A DNA stretch of 64,000 bases from Alphaproteobacteria bacterium (GCA_020852655.1 JADZAI010000034.1:1-64000); one strand, 5' to 3'; numbered from the stretch's first letter, positions 42,295 to 51,310 are shown. The notes: generated by a model not told the origin, from the sequence alone. Numbers and translations are program-made.

Positions 42295-42920
42295 TCGACT
42301 TCCCCTTCACCGAGGATTGGCGGGCCGATGTGGCGAAACGCGTCGCCGCGTTTCCACATCAGGAACAGGATGCGCGCGACCTGAAACGCGCCGCCGTCTG
42401 CATCGCGATCGCCGAAAGCGAAGACGATTCCGGGCAGGCCTCGTTCCTCCTCACCCGCCGCCAGTCTTCCCTGCGCGCCCATAGCGGCCAATGGGCGCTG
42501 CCCGGCGGCCGCTGCGATGCCGGCGAGACCCATGTGCAGACGGCGCTGCGCGAGCTGGAGGAGGAGATCGGGCTGAAGCTCGGCGAAGGCATGGTGATGG
42601 GTACGCTCGACGCCTATCACTCCCGCTCGGGCTACGCGATCACACCGGTTATCGTCTGGGCCGGGATGAAGCCGCGCATCACGCCGAACCCGGACGAAGT
42701 CGCCGCCGTCTATCGCATCCCGCTGGCCCAGATCGCGGCCGAGCAAGCCGCGATCTTCATCACGATCCCCGAAAGCGAGCGCCCGGTCATCCGCCTCGCG
42801 GTGCGCGACCGCCACATCCACGCCCCGACCGCCGCGCTGCTCTACCAGTTCGCCGAACTGCTGCACGGCCGCGTGACGCGCGTCGACCAGTTGGAACAGC
42901 CGGTCTTCGCCTGGAAGTGA
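42291..42920 (+). CDS. Nudix hydrolase, CoA pyrophosphatase type
   Basis: 209 residues. The Nudix box is G73-x5-E79-x7-RELEEEIGL (73-95). Just before it, LTRRQSSLRAHSGQWALPGG (54-73) fits the CoA-specific NuCoA motif (LLTxRSxxxRxxxGxxxxPGG). Predicted to cleave CoA or acyl-CoA to phosphopantetheine compounds and 3',5'-ADP. Several acyl-CoA enzymes lie in the window, which fits but does not prove a linked role. Translationally coupled to the secreted serine hydrolase upstream. Confidence 0.9.
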   Translation: MIDFPFTEDWRADVAKRVAAFPHQEQDARDLKRAAVCIAIAESEDDSGQASFLLTRRQSSLRAHSGQWALPGGRCDAGETHVQTALRELEEEIGLKLGEGMVMGTLDAYHSRSGYAITPVIVWAGMKPRITPNPDEVAAVYRIPLAQIAAEQAAIFITIPESERPVIRLAVRDRHIHAPTAALLYQFAELLHGRVTRVDQLEQPVFAWK

Positions 42921-42924
42921 CCCC

Positions 42925-43887
42925 TCAGGGGATCAGCAACACGCGCCCGACCGCCTTGCGGCTCTCGATATAGGCGTGCGCCGCCGCCGCTTCGCTCAGC
43001 GGGAAGGTCTTGTCGATCAGCGCCTTCAGCCGCCCTGCCGCGACATCCTCGATATGCCGCTGGATCATGTCGTGCACCCGGTCGGTCAGGATCTCCGCAC
43101 CCAGGAACACGCCCGTCAGCGTGCGGTTGCCCGCCATCAGCGGTCCGACATCGGCCTTCTGCCCTTCGCGCCCCGCAGCGCCCACCATCGACAGCCGGCC
43201 GCGATAGCTAAGCGCGTTGATACTGGATTGCAGCGTGGTCCCGCCGACCGGGTCGACCACAAGGTTCACGCCCTTCTTGTCGGTCAGCTTCATCACCGCC
43301 TCGACCACATCCTGCTTGGTGTAGTCGATCCCGTGATCCATCCCGAACGGCCGCAGCCGCTCCAGCCGCTCATGGCTCGACGCCGTCGCGATCACCGTCG
43401 CCCCGGCGCGTTTCGCAAGCTGGATCGCCGCCACGCCGACGCCGCTTGCGCCCGCCTGGATCAGTACCGTCTCGCCCGCCTTCAGCCGCCCGAACTCGAA
43501 GAGACAGTCATCCGCCGTGCCGAAGGTCACCGGCACGATCGACGCCTCCTTGATGTCCAGCCCGTCCGGCACCGGCCAGGCATTGCGCGCCAGCACCGCG
43601 CGGCGCTCGGCATGACTGCCCGCCATGTCCAGCGTCGCGACCCGCTGCCCGACCTTCAGATGTGTGACCTCCGTACCAACCGCGATGATCGTCCCGGCCG
43701 CCTGGTAGCCGACGACATGCGGCTGCGTCAGCAGCGGCCCGCCCAGCCGGTTCAGCGTATCCCCGCCCTCGATGCTGATCGCCTCGACCCCGATCAGCAC
43801 GCCCTGCGGCAGAAGCTGCGGCTCCGGCACTTCCTCGTATTTCAGGACCGACGGCGGACCATTCTCGTAATAGACAGCGGCTTTCAT
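42925..43887 (-). CDS. Zinc-independent quinone oxidoreductase (medium-chain dehydrogenase family)
   Basis: 320 residues. AGASGVGVAAIQLAKRAGATVIATAS (about 143-168) is the Rossmann NADP loop of the QOR/zeta-crystallin group; no structural-zinc cysteines are present. ALSYRGRLSMVGAAGREG is the later cofactor-contact region. Reduces quinones or enones with NADPH. It lies 9 bases downstream of the TauD gene on the same strand and is probably in one transcript with it. Confidence 0.88.
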   Translation of the reverse strand: MKAAVYYENGPPSVLKYEEVPEPQLLPQGVLIGVEAISIEGGDTLNRLGGPLLTQPHVVGYQAAGTIIAVGTEVTHLKVGQRVATLDMAGSHAERRAVLARNAWPVPDGLDIKEASIVPVTFGTADDCLFEFGRLKAGETVLIQAGASGVGVAAIQLAKRAGATVIATASSHERLERLRPFGMDHGIDYTKQDVVEAVMKLTDKKGVNLVVDPVGGTTLQSSINALSYRGRLSMVGAAGREGQKADVGPLMAGNRTLTGVFLGAEILTDRVHDMIQRHIEDVAAGRLKALIDKTFPLSEAAAAHAYIESRKAVGRVLLIP

Positions 43888-43896
43888 GGACCCTCC

Positions 43897-44757
43897 TCAG
43901 GCTGCGGCGCGGAAGAACGGCTTGTCGCCCAGGATCGTCGCGCGATGCATCACGCGGCGATGCGGCATGTAGTCGTTGACGGCGTAGTGCTGCGTGCAGC
44001 GATTGTCCCAGAACGCCAGGCTCTTCGGCGACCAGCGCCAGCGCACGATGAATTCCGGCTTCTGGATATGCGCAAACAGGAAGTCGAGCAGCGCCTTGCT
44101 CTCGGCTCCGCGCATCCCCTTGATACGTGTCGTGTAGCCGTAATTGACGAACAGGCACGGCTCGCCGGTTTCCGGATGCGTCCGGATCACCGGATGCAGC
44201 ACCGGCGGATGCTTCGCCCGCGCTTCCTCATATTTGTCGCGCCCCGCATTCTGCGCGACCAGCCGGTCCTGCGGGAAGGACCGCGTGAAATCGTGCACGC
44301 CCTGAAGCCCCGACAGGAAACTCTGCATCGTCGGCGACAGTGCCTTGTAGGCCTCCGTCATCGACGACCACAGCGTATCCCCGCCCACCGGCGGGAGCTG
44401 CTGCGCGTGCAGGATCGACCCGAGTGGCGGCGTCTCGATGAAGGTGACGTCGGTATGCCAGGCGTCGTTGTCGGTCGGATTGTCCTTGTGGTTGTCGAGG
44501 ACGATCATCTCCGGGATATCCGGAATGCTGGGGTACAGCGGGTGCGTATGCAGCGCCCCGAACCGGGCCGCGAAGTCGATATGCTGGCGCGGTGTGATGT
44601 TCTGGTCCTCGAAGAACAGCACCTTGCGGTCCAGCAGCGCCGCGCGGATATCCGCCACCCTCTCGTCCGGCTGCGGCTGGCTGAGATCGACACCTTCGAC
44701 GAGCCCGCCGATATGGGTGGTCAGCGGCGTGATCTTCAGACTGTTGGTCAGCGGCAT
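43897..44757 (-). CDS. TauD/TfdA-family Fe(II)/2-oxoglutarate dioxygenase
   Basis: 286 residues, the usual length. The iron ligands are the H-x-D of NDAWHTDVTFIETPP (about 100-102) and a distal histidine near CTQHYAVNDYMPHRRVMHR, with the last arginine suited to bind 2-oxoglutarate. GALHTHPLYP is the expected N-terminal substrate loop. Enzymes of this kind release sulfite from taurine or cleave 2,4-D and alkyl sulfates. It follows the sulfate assimilation operon on the same strand after 28 bases, favouring a role in sulfur acquisition, possibly taurine or another sulfonate. Confidence 0.88.
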   Translation of the reverse strand: MPLTNSLKITPLTTHIGGLVEGVDLSQPQPDERVADIRAALLDRKVLFFEDQNITPRQHIDFAARFGALHTHPLYPSIPDIPEMIVLDNHKDNPTDNDAWHTDVTFIETPPLGSILHAQQLPPVGGDTLWSSMTEAYKALSPTMQSFLSGLQGVHDFTRSFPQDRLVAQNAGRDKYEEARAKHPPVLHPVIRTHPETGEPCLFVNYGYTTRIKGMRGAESKALLDFLFAHIQKPEFIVRWRWSPKSLAFWDNRCTQHYAVNDYMPHRRVMHRATILGDKPFFRAAA

Positions 44758-44785
44758 CTAAGGGCCTCCCGTTTGCGGGACTTTG

Positions 44786-45340
44786 TCAGATCAGCTTCGC
44801 GGCGGCGAGACGGGCGCGCGCATCCGCCGCAACCTCGGACGGCGCAGCACCGGCATCCCGCAACCGGGTTCGTGCGGCCGCGATGTCTTCCAGCACATCG
44901 GCCCAGCGCACCGGAAATTCAACCTCCAGCCGCGCCCGCACCGCAGCGGCGACCGCCGGACTTGCCCCGCCCGTCCCCGCCGCCAATACGAGACGCCCAC
45001 GCCGCACCACAGCCGGCGTGTGAAAGTCGCAATGGGCGAGATCGTCCTCGACATTCACGAGCACCTTGGCCCGCCGCGCCGCCCCGGCCAGCGACGCGGC
45101 CGCCTTCGCATCGAGATCGGCAATCCAGAGCAGATCGAACTGCGCGAGTTCCTCCGCCGGGGGCAACTGGGTGTGGATGTTCCCGCCAGCCCCCGCCGCA
45201 AGGCCGCCGTCCGGCGCATCCGTGAAGACCTCAGGCTCGGCGTCGAGACTGCGGAACCACGCCAGACGCTTCAGTGCGAGATCACCGCGTCCGATGAGAC
45301 CGATCCTGAGCCGCGCCGGATCCAGCATCACCGGGATCAT
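44786..45340 (-). CDS. cysG: Siroheme synthase N-terminal domain protein (precorrin-2 dehydrogenase/ferrochelatase)
   Basis: 184 residues from the ATG at 45338-45340, with GAGGG upstream. The Rossmann start RIGLIGRGDLALKRLAWF is followed by LVNVEDDLAHCDFHTPAVVRRGRLVLAAGTGGASPAVAAAVRARLE, the N-V-x-D...C-D-F-x-x-P-A signature of CysG-B/Met8. It would oxidise precorrin-2 to sirohydrochlorin and may insert iron, giving siroheme for CysI. The short C-terminal part differs from the E. coli CysG dimerisation region. The methyltransferase half is encoded separately upstream, so the usual CysG fusion is split here. Confidence 0.85.
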   Translation of the reverse strand: MIPVMLDPARLRIGLIGRGDLALKRLAWFRSLDAEPEVFTDAPDGGLAAGAGGNIHTQLPPAEELAQFDLLWIADLDAKAAASLAGAARRAKVLVNVEDDLAHCDFHTPAVVRRGRLVLAAGTGGASPAVAAAVRARLEVEFPVRWADVLEDIAAARTRLRDAGAAPSEVAADARARLAAAKLI

Positions 45341-45344
45341 GGGA

Positions 45345-46103
45345 TCAGGCCCTCTGCGCCTCGTCGTCGGCAACCGCCGACGCGTGTTCGGCCGCCGCCC
45401 GGGCAAAGGCTTCGCCGATCACCAGCAGCGCCGGTCCGTCGCCTGCCGCCGCGGCGAGCGCATCCAGCGATCCGACGGAGCCGCCGAGCACCGTCGCGTT
45501 GCGCGAGGCGCTCTCGACCAGGACCGCCGGCCGGCGCGGCGGTATGCCGCGCGCGATCAGCGCATCGCGTACCCGGGCCGCTTCCGTCTTGCCCATGTAG
45601 ATCACGGCTGTATCCGCCGCTGCCGCCGCATCCGCCCAGCGATCGTCGGCTGCGGCACCGCGCGCCACCGCCGGCGTCACGAAGACGACCGATCGCGCGA
45701 TCCGCCGATGCGTCAGCGACTGCGCGATCTCGGCAGCCCCCGCAAACGCCGCGCTCACGCCCGGCACGACTTCGTGCGGAATGGCCGCGGCCCGCAGCGC
45801 ATCGATCTCTTCCTGCGCCCGTCCGAACAGCATCGGATCGCCGCCTTTCAGGCGCACCACTACGCGGTGACGCCGCGCCGCCCGCACGAGCAGGCGGTTG
45901 ATCACCGCCTGGTCCGTCGAATGCCGGCCGGCACGCTTGCCGACGTTGAGCTTCCGCGCCTGCGGCGCCAGCGCCAGCACTTCGTCGCTCACCAGGGCGT
46001 CGTGCATGACGAGCTCGGCTTCGGCCAGGAGGCGCGCCGCGCGCAAGGTCAGGAGGTCCGCCGACCCCGGCCCTGCACCGACGAGATAAACGGTCCCGCT
46101 CAT
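45345..46103 (-). CDS. cobA: Uroporphyrinogen-III C-methyltransferase
   Basis: 252 residues. YLVGAGPGSADLLTLRAARLL (about 6-26) opens the SAM-binding fold, VVRLKGGDPMLFGRAQEEIDAL (about 78-100) is the strongly conserved SUMT motif, and VVPGVSAAFAGAAEIAQSLTHR follows. Makes precorrin-2 from uroporphyrinogen III with two SAM. Overlaps the cysN stop and leads into the precorrin-2 dehydrogenase gene, so the pair supplies siroheme to the sulfite reductase in this operon. Confidence 0.93.
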   Translation of the reverse strand: MSGTVYLVGAGPGSADLLTLRAARLLAEAELVMHDALVSDEVLALAPQARKLNVGKRAGRHSTDQAVINRLLVRAARRHRVVVRLKGGDPMLFGRAQEEIDALRAAAIPHEVVPGVSAAFAGAAEIAQSLTHRRIARSVVFVTPAVARGAAADDRWADAAAAADTAVIYMGKTEAARVRDALIARGIPPRRPAVLVESASRNATVLGGSVGSLDALAAAAGDGPALLVIGEAFARAAAEHASAVADDEAQRA

Positions 46104-47386
46104 CACGCCGCCTCGCGGATCATGCCGGCCGCAGCCGTCTGGTTCGAAACCGGGTCGATGAGCACGAACGCACCGGTCGCCGGCCGCTCGCCGTAGAGAT
46201 CGGCCAGCACCGGATCGCGCATCTTGATACGCACCGAGGCGACGTCGTTGAGCTTCAAGCCGGCCGCCTCGCCCACCTCCGACAGTTCCGTCATCTCGCG
46301 CACGAACACGATGCCGTCGATCAGCGCCTGGGTGGTCCGGGTGCCCTGCTTCAGCAGATAGCGGCGGCCCTTCTCCCACGGCTGCTCATCGAGCCAGCAG
46401 AGATCCGCCACCAGCCCCTTGGCCGCCCGCGCCTCCAGCGAGGTCAGCGTGTCGCCCCGGCCGAGATCGAGATCGCGGTCGAGCACAATGCTGATCGACT
46501 GTCCTGCGATCGCGCTTTTCAGCGCGCCGTCGAAAGTCCGGATCGATTGCACCACGGCCTGCTGGCCCGACGGCATCGCCAGCACTTCGTCGCCCGCGCG
46601 TACCACACCGGATTCGAGCCGGCCCGCATAGGCGCGCACGCCATCCGCCATGCGCAGCACGCGCTGGACGGGGAAGCGCACCACGCCGTCATTCCTGCGG
46701 GTCGCATCGATCGCCTCGAGGATTTCCAGCAGCGGCGGCCCTTCGTACCAGGGCGTGTGCGGCGAGGGCCGCGTGACGTTGTCGCCGTGAACCGCCGCGA
46801 TCGGCACATAGATCGGATCTTCGATGCCGAGCGTCCGCGCCACCCGCGCGAACCCGTCGCGAATCTCGTCATAGACGGCGCGCGACCAACCGGTCAGGTC
46901 CATCTTGTTGATCGCGACGATGATCTTGAGACCCATCAGCTTGGCGATCGTCGCATGACGCCGCGTCTGCGCCTTCAGCCCCTTGCCGGCGATCCGGCTG
47001 GCATCGATCAGGATGACCGCGACTTCGGCGTTGCTCGCCGCCGTCACCATGTTGCGCGTGTACTGCTCGTGCCCCGGCGCATCGGCGATCACGAAAGTCC
47101 GCCGCGGCGTCGCGAAATAGCGATAGGCGACATCGATCGTGATGCCCTGCTCGCGCTCCGATTCGAGGCCGTCGGTGACGAGCGCGAGGTCGAGTTCGCT
47201 GTCCTGTGCACTCTTCGCGCCGCGGCTCTTGCTCAGCGCCGCGACCTGATCGCGCAGCAGCCCCTTTGCATCGAACAGCAACCGGCCGATCAGCGTGGAC
47301 TTGCCGTCGTCGACGCTGCCCGCCGTGATGAAGCGCAGCACGCCCGCATCGCTGGTGGTCTCGGCCTGGAGATCGAGCGCGTTCAT
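46103..47386 (-). CDS. cysN: Sulfate adenylyltransferase, GTPase subunit CysN
   Basis: 427 residues from the ATG at 47384-47386. EF-Tu-like GTPase motifs: GSVDDGKSTLIGRLL (about 22-36), DAPGHEQYTRNM and NKMDL. The C-terminal beta-barrel domains are present (FPVQRVLRMADGVRAYAGRLESG). No APS-kinase (CysC) domain follows, so APS is not phosphorylated by this protein. With CysD it makes APS from sulfate and ATP, driven by GTP hydrolysis. Overlaps both neighbours. Confidence 0.94.
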   Translation of the reverse strand: MNALDLQAETTSDAGVLRFITAGSVDDGKSTLIGRLLFDAKGLLRDQVAALSKSRGAKSAQDSELDLALVTDGLESEREQGITIDVAYRYFATPRRTFVIADAPGHEQYTRNMVTAASNAEVAVILIDASRIAGKGLKAQTRRHATIAKLMGLKIIVAINKMDLTGWSRAVYDEIRDGFARVARTLGIEDPIYVPIAAVHGDNVTRPSPHTPWYEGPPLLEILEAIDATRRNDGVVRFPVQRVLRMADGVRAYAGRLESGVVRAGDEVLAMPSGQQAVVQSIRTFDGALKSAIAGQSISIVLDRDLDLGRGDTLTSLEARAAKGLVADLCWLDEQPWEKGRRYLLKQGTRTTQALIDGIVFVREMTELSEVGEAAGLKLNDVASVRIKMRDPVLADLYGERPATGAFVLIDPVSNQTAAAGMIREAA

Positions 47387-48291
47387 CAGAAATAGCCTTC
47401 GCGCTTGCGCCGCTCCATGGCGGCCTCGTTCACGCGATCGTCCATGCGCGTCGCACCGCGCTCGCTGAGTTCGGCGATCTCGGTCTCGGCGACGATTTCC
47501 TCCACCGTATCGGCCTCGCTCTCGACCGGGCATGTGCCGGTGATGTCGCCGACGGTGCGGAACCGCACCGACAACCGCTCCGCCGTTTCGCCCGTCCGCG
47601 GCGGCGTCAGCGCCGTCACGGGCATCAACAGTCCCTCGCGGCGCACCACGTCGCGCTTATGCGCGAAATAGATCGTCGGCAGCGCGATGCCTTCGCGCGC
47701 GATATAGGCCCACACGTCGCGCTCGGTCCAATTGGAGATCGGAAACACGCGCATATGCTCGCCCGCATTGATCCGCGCGTTATAGAGGCTCCAGAGCTCC
47801 GGGCGCTGGCTCTTCGGATTCCAGGCGCCGAACTCGTCGCGATGCGAGAAGATGCGCTCCTTGGCACGCGCCTTCTCCTCGTCGCGGCGCGCACCGCCGA
47901 TCAGCGCATCGAAGCTGAACTCCTCGATCGCCTCCAGCAGCGTCACCGACTGGGCGGCATTGCGGCTGGCGTCGGGCCGGGGCAGCTTTACCGTGCCGCG
48001 TACGATCGAATCCTCGACCTGCCGCACGATCAGCTTCTCGCCATGCCGCCGCGCTTCCGCGTCACGGAATTCCAGGACCTCGGGGAAATTGTGCCCGGTG
48101 TCGACATGCAGCAGCGGGAACGGCAGCTTCTCGGGCCAGAAGGCCTTGCGCGCCAGATGCAGGACCGTCGCCGAATCCTTGCCGCCCGAAAACAGCAGCG
48201 CCAGATTGGTGCGCTCGCCCGCCGCCTCGCGGATGATGTGGATCGCCTCGGACTCCAGCCAGTCGAGATGCGACAGGCGTGATGCGGTCAT
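47386..48291 (-). CDS. cysD: Sulfate adenylyltransferase, catalytic subunit CysD
   Basis: 301 residues from the ATG at 48289-48291. PP-loop ATPase motif LLFSGGKDSATVLHL (about 29-43), then FPLLHVDTGHNFPEV, GGARRDEEKARAKERIFS and QRPELWSLYN, all CysD signatures. The stop overlaps the cysN start as ATGA. Catalyses ATP plus sulfate to APS plus pyrophosphate with CysN. Confidence 0.95.
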   Translation of the reverse strand: MTASRLSHLDWLESEAIHIIREAAGERTNLALLFSGGKDSATVLHLARKAFWPEKLPFPLLHVDTGHNFPEVLEFRDAEARRHGEKLIVRQVEDSIVRGTVKLPRPDASRNAAQSVTLLEAIEEFSFDALIGGARRDEEKARAKERIFSHRDEFGAWNPKSQRPELWSLYNARINAGEHMRVFPISNWTERDVWAYIAREGIALPTIYFAHKRDVVRREGLLMPVTALTPPRTGETAERLSVRFRTVGDITGTCPVESEADTVEEIVAETEIAELSERGATRMDDRVNEAAMERRKREGYF

Positions 48292-48293
48292 GG

Positions 48294-49511
48294 CTACTCC
48301 GCCGCGACCAGGATGGGCGGGGGCGGATTGCTGACGTGGAGCCCGCACTCCTTGCTGTCGCGCTGCTCCCACCACCAGCGCCCGGCCCGCGGATCTTCTC
48401 CCGGACGCACCGCGCGCGTGCAGGGCTCGCAGCCGATCGACGGGTAGCCGCGCGCATGGAGTGGGTTCAGCGGAACATCGTAGCGCGCCGCATAGGCCAG
48501 CACGTCTTCCCACGACCAGTCCGCGATGGGATTGAACTTCGCCATGCCGCGGTCGGTGTCGCGCTCTTCTTCGGCGAGCTGGCCGCGCGTCACCGCCTGG
48601 TCGCGGCGCATGCCCGTCAACCACGCCGAACGGCCCGTCAGCGCACGGTTAAGCGGCTCGACCTTGCGGATGCCGCAGCACTCCTTGCGCAGTTCGAGGC
48701 TGTCGTAGAAGGCATGGGCGCCGTGGGTGCCGACATGCGCATCGACGGAAGCCTGCACCGGCTTCATGACCTCAATGGCGAGCCCATAGCGATTCTGGAT
48801 CTCGCCGATCATGCCGACCGTCTCTTCATGCAGACGGCCGGTGTCCAGCGTGAAGATGTGGATCGGGAGTTCGTTGCGGGCGATGAGATCGGTGACGACC
48901 ATGTCCTCGGCCGACAGGCTGGTCGCCAGCGCCGCGCCCGGATGACGCGCCGCGATCTCCTTCAACTGGCGCAGCGTACGCGTGATCTTCGCCTCGCGCG
49001 CCGCCAGTTCGCGGCGGCGATGCGCCGGCAGCGCGATATCCGCAACCGCGTCCTGATAGAAGGCCGAGAAGTCGTTCAGGCCTTCAGCCGTCGCCACCGC
49101 ATCCCGCGTCTCGGGCACGGCGAAGGAATCGAAGCCGGCACGGGCCATGTAGAAAAGCTGGTCGCGCAGCACATCGCCGAACGCGCGCAGCTCGCCCTTC
49201 CAGCCGTAGCGCTTGCGCAGCAGCGTTCCGATCGAATAGCCGCGGCCATCGGTGAATTTCGGAAACTCGATGGCGATGGCATCGAGGCCGTCCAGCACCC
49301 CGCTGAGTTGCTTGGGGTCCTCCGAGGGGCTGACCCATAGGCCGACCTTGCCGGCGCGGTTCAGAAGCGCATCCCGCCGCTCGAGCCAATCGCTGAGCGG
49401 CACGAGAATGTCGCCCTCGGGAGCGATCGGAGCGCCGGCATCGCGAACCAGGGTGAAGGAGTCGTCTTCGATGCGCACGCGGCGATCGGCAAACCGGATG
49501 ACCTTGCTCAT
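48294..49511 (-). CDS. cysH: DUF934-CysH fusion: adenylyl-sulfate reductase with N-terminal DUF934 domain
   Basis: 405 residues from the ATG at 49509-49511. Residues 1-150 are a DUF934 domain (IEFPKFTDGRGYSIGTLLR, 81-99; LRDQLFYMARAGFDSFAV), a family usually encoded by a separate small gene between cysI and cysH. After a short linker residues 165-405 are CysH: SLSAEDMVVTDLI (nucleotide loop), FTLDTGRLHEET, and C278-C279 plus C361-x2-C364 of the 4Fe-4S site, with the catalytic ECGLH (C389). The two cysteine pairs indicate APS rather than PAPS as substrate, in line with the missing APS kinase. No stop or gap separates the domains. Confidence 0.9.
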   Translation of the reverse strand: MSKVIRFADRRVRIEDDSFTLVRDAGAPIAPEGDILVPLSDWLERRDALLNRAGKVGLWVSPSEDPKQLSGVLDGLDAIAIEFPKFTDGRGYSIGTLLRKRYGWKGELRAFGDVLRDQLFYMARAGFDSFAVPETRDAVATAEGLNDFSAFYQDAVADIALPAHRRRELAAREAKITRTLRQLKEIAARHPGAALATSLSAEDMVVTDLIARNELPIHIFTLDTGRLHEETVGMIGEIQNRYGLAIEVMKPVQASVDAHVGTHGAHAFYDSLELRKECCGIRKVEPLNRALTGRSAWLTGMRRDQAVTRGQLAEEERDTDRGMAKFNPIADWSWEDVLAYAARYDVPLNPLHARGYPSIGCEPCTRAVRPGEDPRAGRWWWEQRDSKECGLHVSNPPPPILVAAE

Positions 49512-51172
49512 GCAGCCTTGACCTTTGGCGGGTAGACGGCGGCCCGGAAGGGCTCGACGCCGATGCGTTCTGCGGTATCGATGAAGCGTTCGCCGGCCAG
49601 TCGTTCGGCCCGGTAGACCTCGACCAGCTTCTCGACGAAGTTCGGAACCTCGTCGATCTTGACGGCGCGGCCCAGGATTTCGCCCAGCGCCATCCGCGAG
49701 TCGGAACGGCCGCCGACCAGGACCTGGTACCATTCCTCGCCGTTCTTATCGACGCCGAGCACGCCGATATGGCCGACATGGTGGTGGCCGCAGGAGTTGA
49801 TGCAGCCGGAAATCTTGATCGACAGTTCGCCGATGTCTTCCTGCTGTTCCGCCGAGAAGCGCTGCTGGATGGCGGTCGCGATGGGAATGGCCCGCGCATT
49901 GGCGAGGGAGCAGAAGTCGCCACCCGGGCAGGAGATGATGTCGCTGATCAGGCCGACATTGGGCTCCGCGAACCCGGCCTTGTCGGCGTCCTGCCACAAC
50001 GCGAAGAGGTCTTTGCGGGCGACGTCGGTCAGGACGAGATTCTGGTGATGCGAAACGCGCAGTTCGCCGAACGAATACCGGTCGGCGAGCTCGGCAGCGG
50101 CATCCATCTCGACGTCGGTCGCATCGCCCGGCGCAGGACCCGTGCGCTTCAGGCTCAATGTGACGGCGGCATAGCCGCGACGCTTGTGCGCGACCACGTT
50201 GCGGCGAAGCCAGGTATCGAAGCGCTTGTTGTTGATGCGCAGGAGCGAGACGTCGGCAAAGGCTTCGTCGTCCGGCAGATAGGGCGGGTCGACGAAGCTG
50301 TCGGCGATGCGCCTGAACTCCTCGTCGGTGATCTGGGCGATACCGCCCTTGAGATACTGCCATTCGTCTTCGACATCGGCGGAGAAGCGCTCCGCGCCGA
50401 TCGCCTCGACCAGGATCTTGATGCGGGCCTTCCACTTGTTGTCGCGCCGGCCCCAGCGGTTGTAGGCGCGCAGCACCGCCTCGGTGTAGGTCAGCATTTC
50501 GCGCCAGGGCAGGTTCTCCTTGATGACCGGCCCGATGCGCGGCGTGCGGCCCTGGCCGCCGCCGGCGCGAACCGTCATCACCACCTCGCCCGTCTCGTCG
50601 CGCGAGAGTTCGAAGGCCAGGTCGTGCACGCCGATCGCCGCGCGATCCTCGGCGGCGCCGTTGAAGGCGACCTTGAACTTGCGCGGCAGATAGGCGAATT
50701 CCGGGTTGAAGGTGGACCACTGGCGCATCAGCTCGCAATAGGGCCGCGGATCGACGATCTCGTCCGCCGCGACGCCGGCGAGATGATCGGTCGACGTATT
50801 GCGGACGCAGTTGCCGCTGGTCTGGATGGCATGCATCTGGACGCTGGCGAGCAGCGCCAGGATGTCCGGCACGTCCTCCAGCTTCGGCCAGTTGAACTGA
50901 CAATTGTGGCGGGTCGTGAAGTGGCCGTAGCCGCGGTCATACTCCCGCGCGATCCGCGCCAGCATGCGCAGTTGGGCAGACGACAGCATGCCGTACGGAA
51001 CGGCGATGCGCAGCATCGGGGCGTGGCGCTGGATATAAAGTCCGTTCTGGAGCCGAAGCGGCAGGAATTGCTCGTCGGTAAGCTCTCCGGCGAGAAAGCG
51101 CTGCATCTGGCCACGGAACTGGGCGACCCGCTCCTCGACCATCAATTGATCTACCGCATCGTATCGGTACAT
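49508..51172 (-). CDS. cysI: Sulfite reductase hemoprotein (CysI/NirA family)
   Basis: 554 residues from the ATG at 51170-51172 (MYRYDAVDQLMVEERVAQFRGQ), a common start in alphaproteobacteria; an upstream ATG at 51275-51277 would add 35 residues but has no ribosome binding site. Two siroheme/4Fe-4S binding motifs are present: SCPGGDFCSLA and SGCINSCGHHHVGH (C-x5-C and C-x3-C). The two-fold repeated ferredoxin-like halves (GHFTTRHNCQFNW and ELRVSHHQNLVL) are complete. It reduces sulfite to sulfide with electrons probably from ferredoxin via the divergent FNR. First gene of the six-gene operon and overlaps the DUF934-CysH start. Confidence 0.92.
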   Translation of the reverse strand: MYRYDAVDQLMVEERVAQFRGQMQRFLAGELTDEQFLPLRLQNGLYIQRHAPMLRIAVPYGMLSSAQLRMLARIAREYDRGYGHFTTRHNCQFNWPKLEDVPDILALLASVQMHAIQTSGNCVRNTSTDHLAGVAADEIVDPRPYCELMRQWSTFNPEFAYLPRKFKVAFNGAAEDRAAIGVHDLAFELSRDETGEVVMTVRAGGGQGRTPRIGPVIKENLPWREMLTYTEAVLRAYNRWGRRDNKWKARIKILVEAIGAERFSADVEDEWQYLKGGIAQITDEEFRRIADSFVDPPYLPDDEAFADVSLLRINNKRFDTWLRRNVVAHKRRGYAAVTLSLKRTGPAPGDATDVEMDAAAELADRYSFGELRVSHHQNLVLTDVARKDLFALWQDADKAGFAEPNVGLISDIISCPGGDFCSLANARAIPIATAIQQRFSAEQQEDIGELSIKISGCINSCGHHHVGHIGVLGVDKNGEEWYQVLVGGRSDSRMALGEILGRAVKIDEVPNFVEKLVEVYRAERLAGERFIDTAERIGVEPFRAAVYPPKVKAA

Positions 51173-51310
51173 GACTTGGCCAATCTGTCTGACGTGGGCT
51201 GACGTAGGCAGTTGGGCCGCCGCGGGCGATGTGGCGGCGCTTAAGGCATGCTTAAGTGGCTTATCAGGAAGCGGCATGGCATCGCGCCGCCCGGAGACTA
51301 GGTATTGCGC
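51173..51310. promoter_or_regulatory. Divergent cys operon / FNR control region
   Basis: The 138-base region holds two CTTAAG hexamers at 51240-51245 and 51251-51256 around GCATG, giving a symmetrical site, and TGACGTGGGC TGACGTAGGC as adjacent near-repeats at about 51189-51209. These could be operators for sulfur regulation; no known CysB-type consensus is clear enough to name. Confidence 0.4.
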
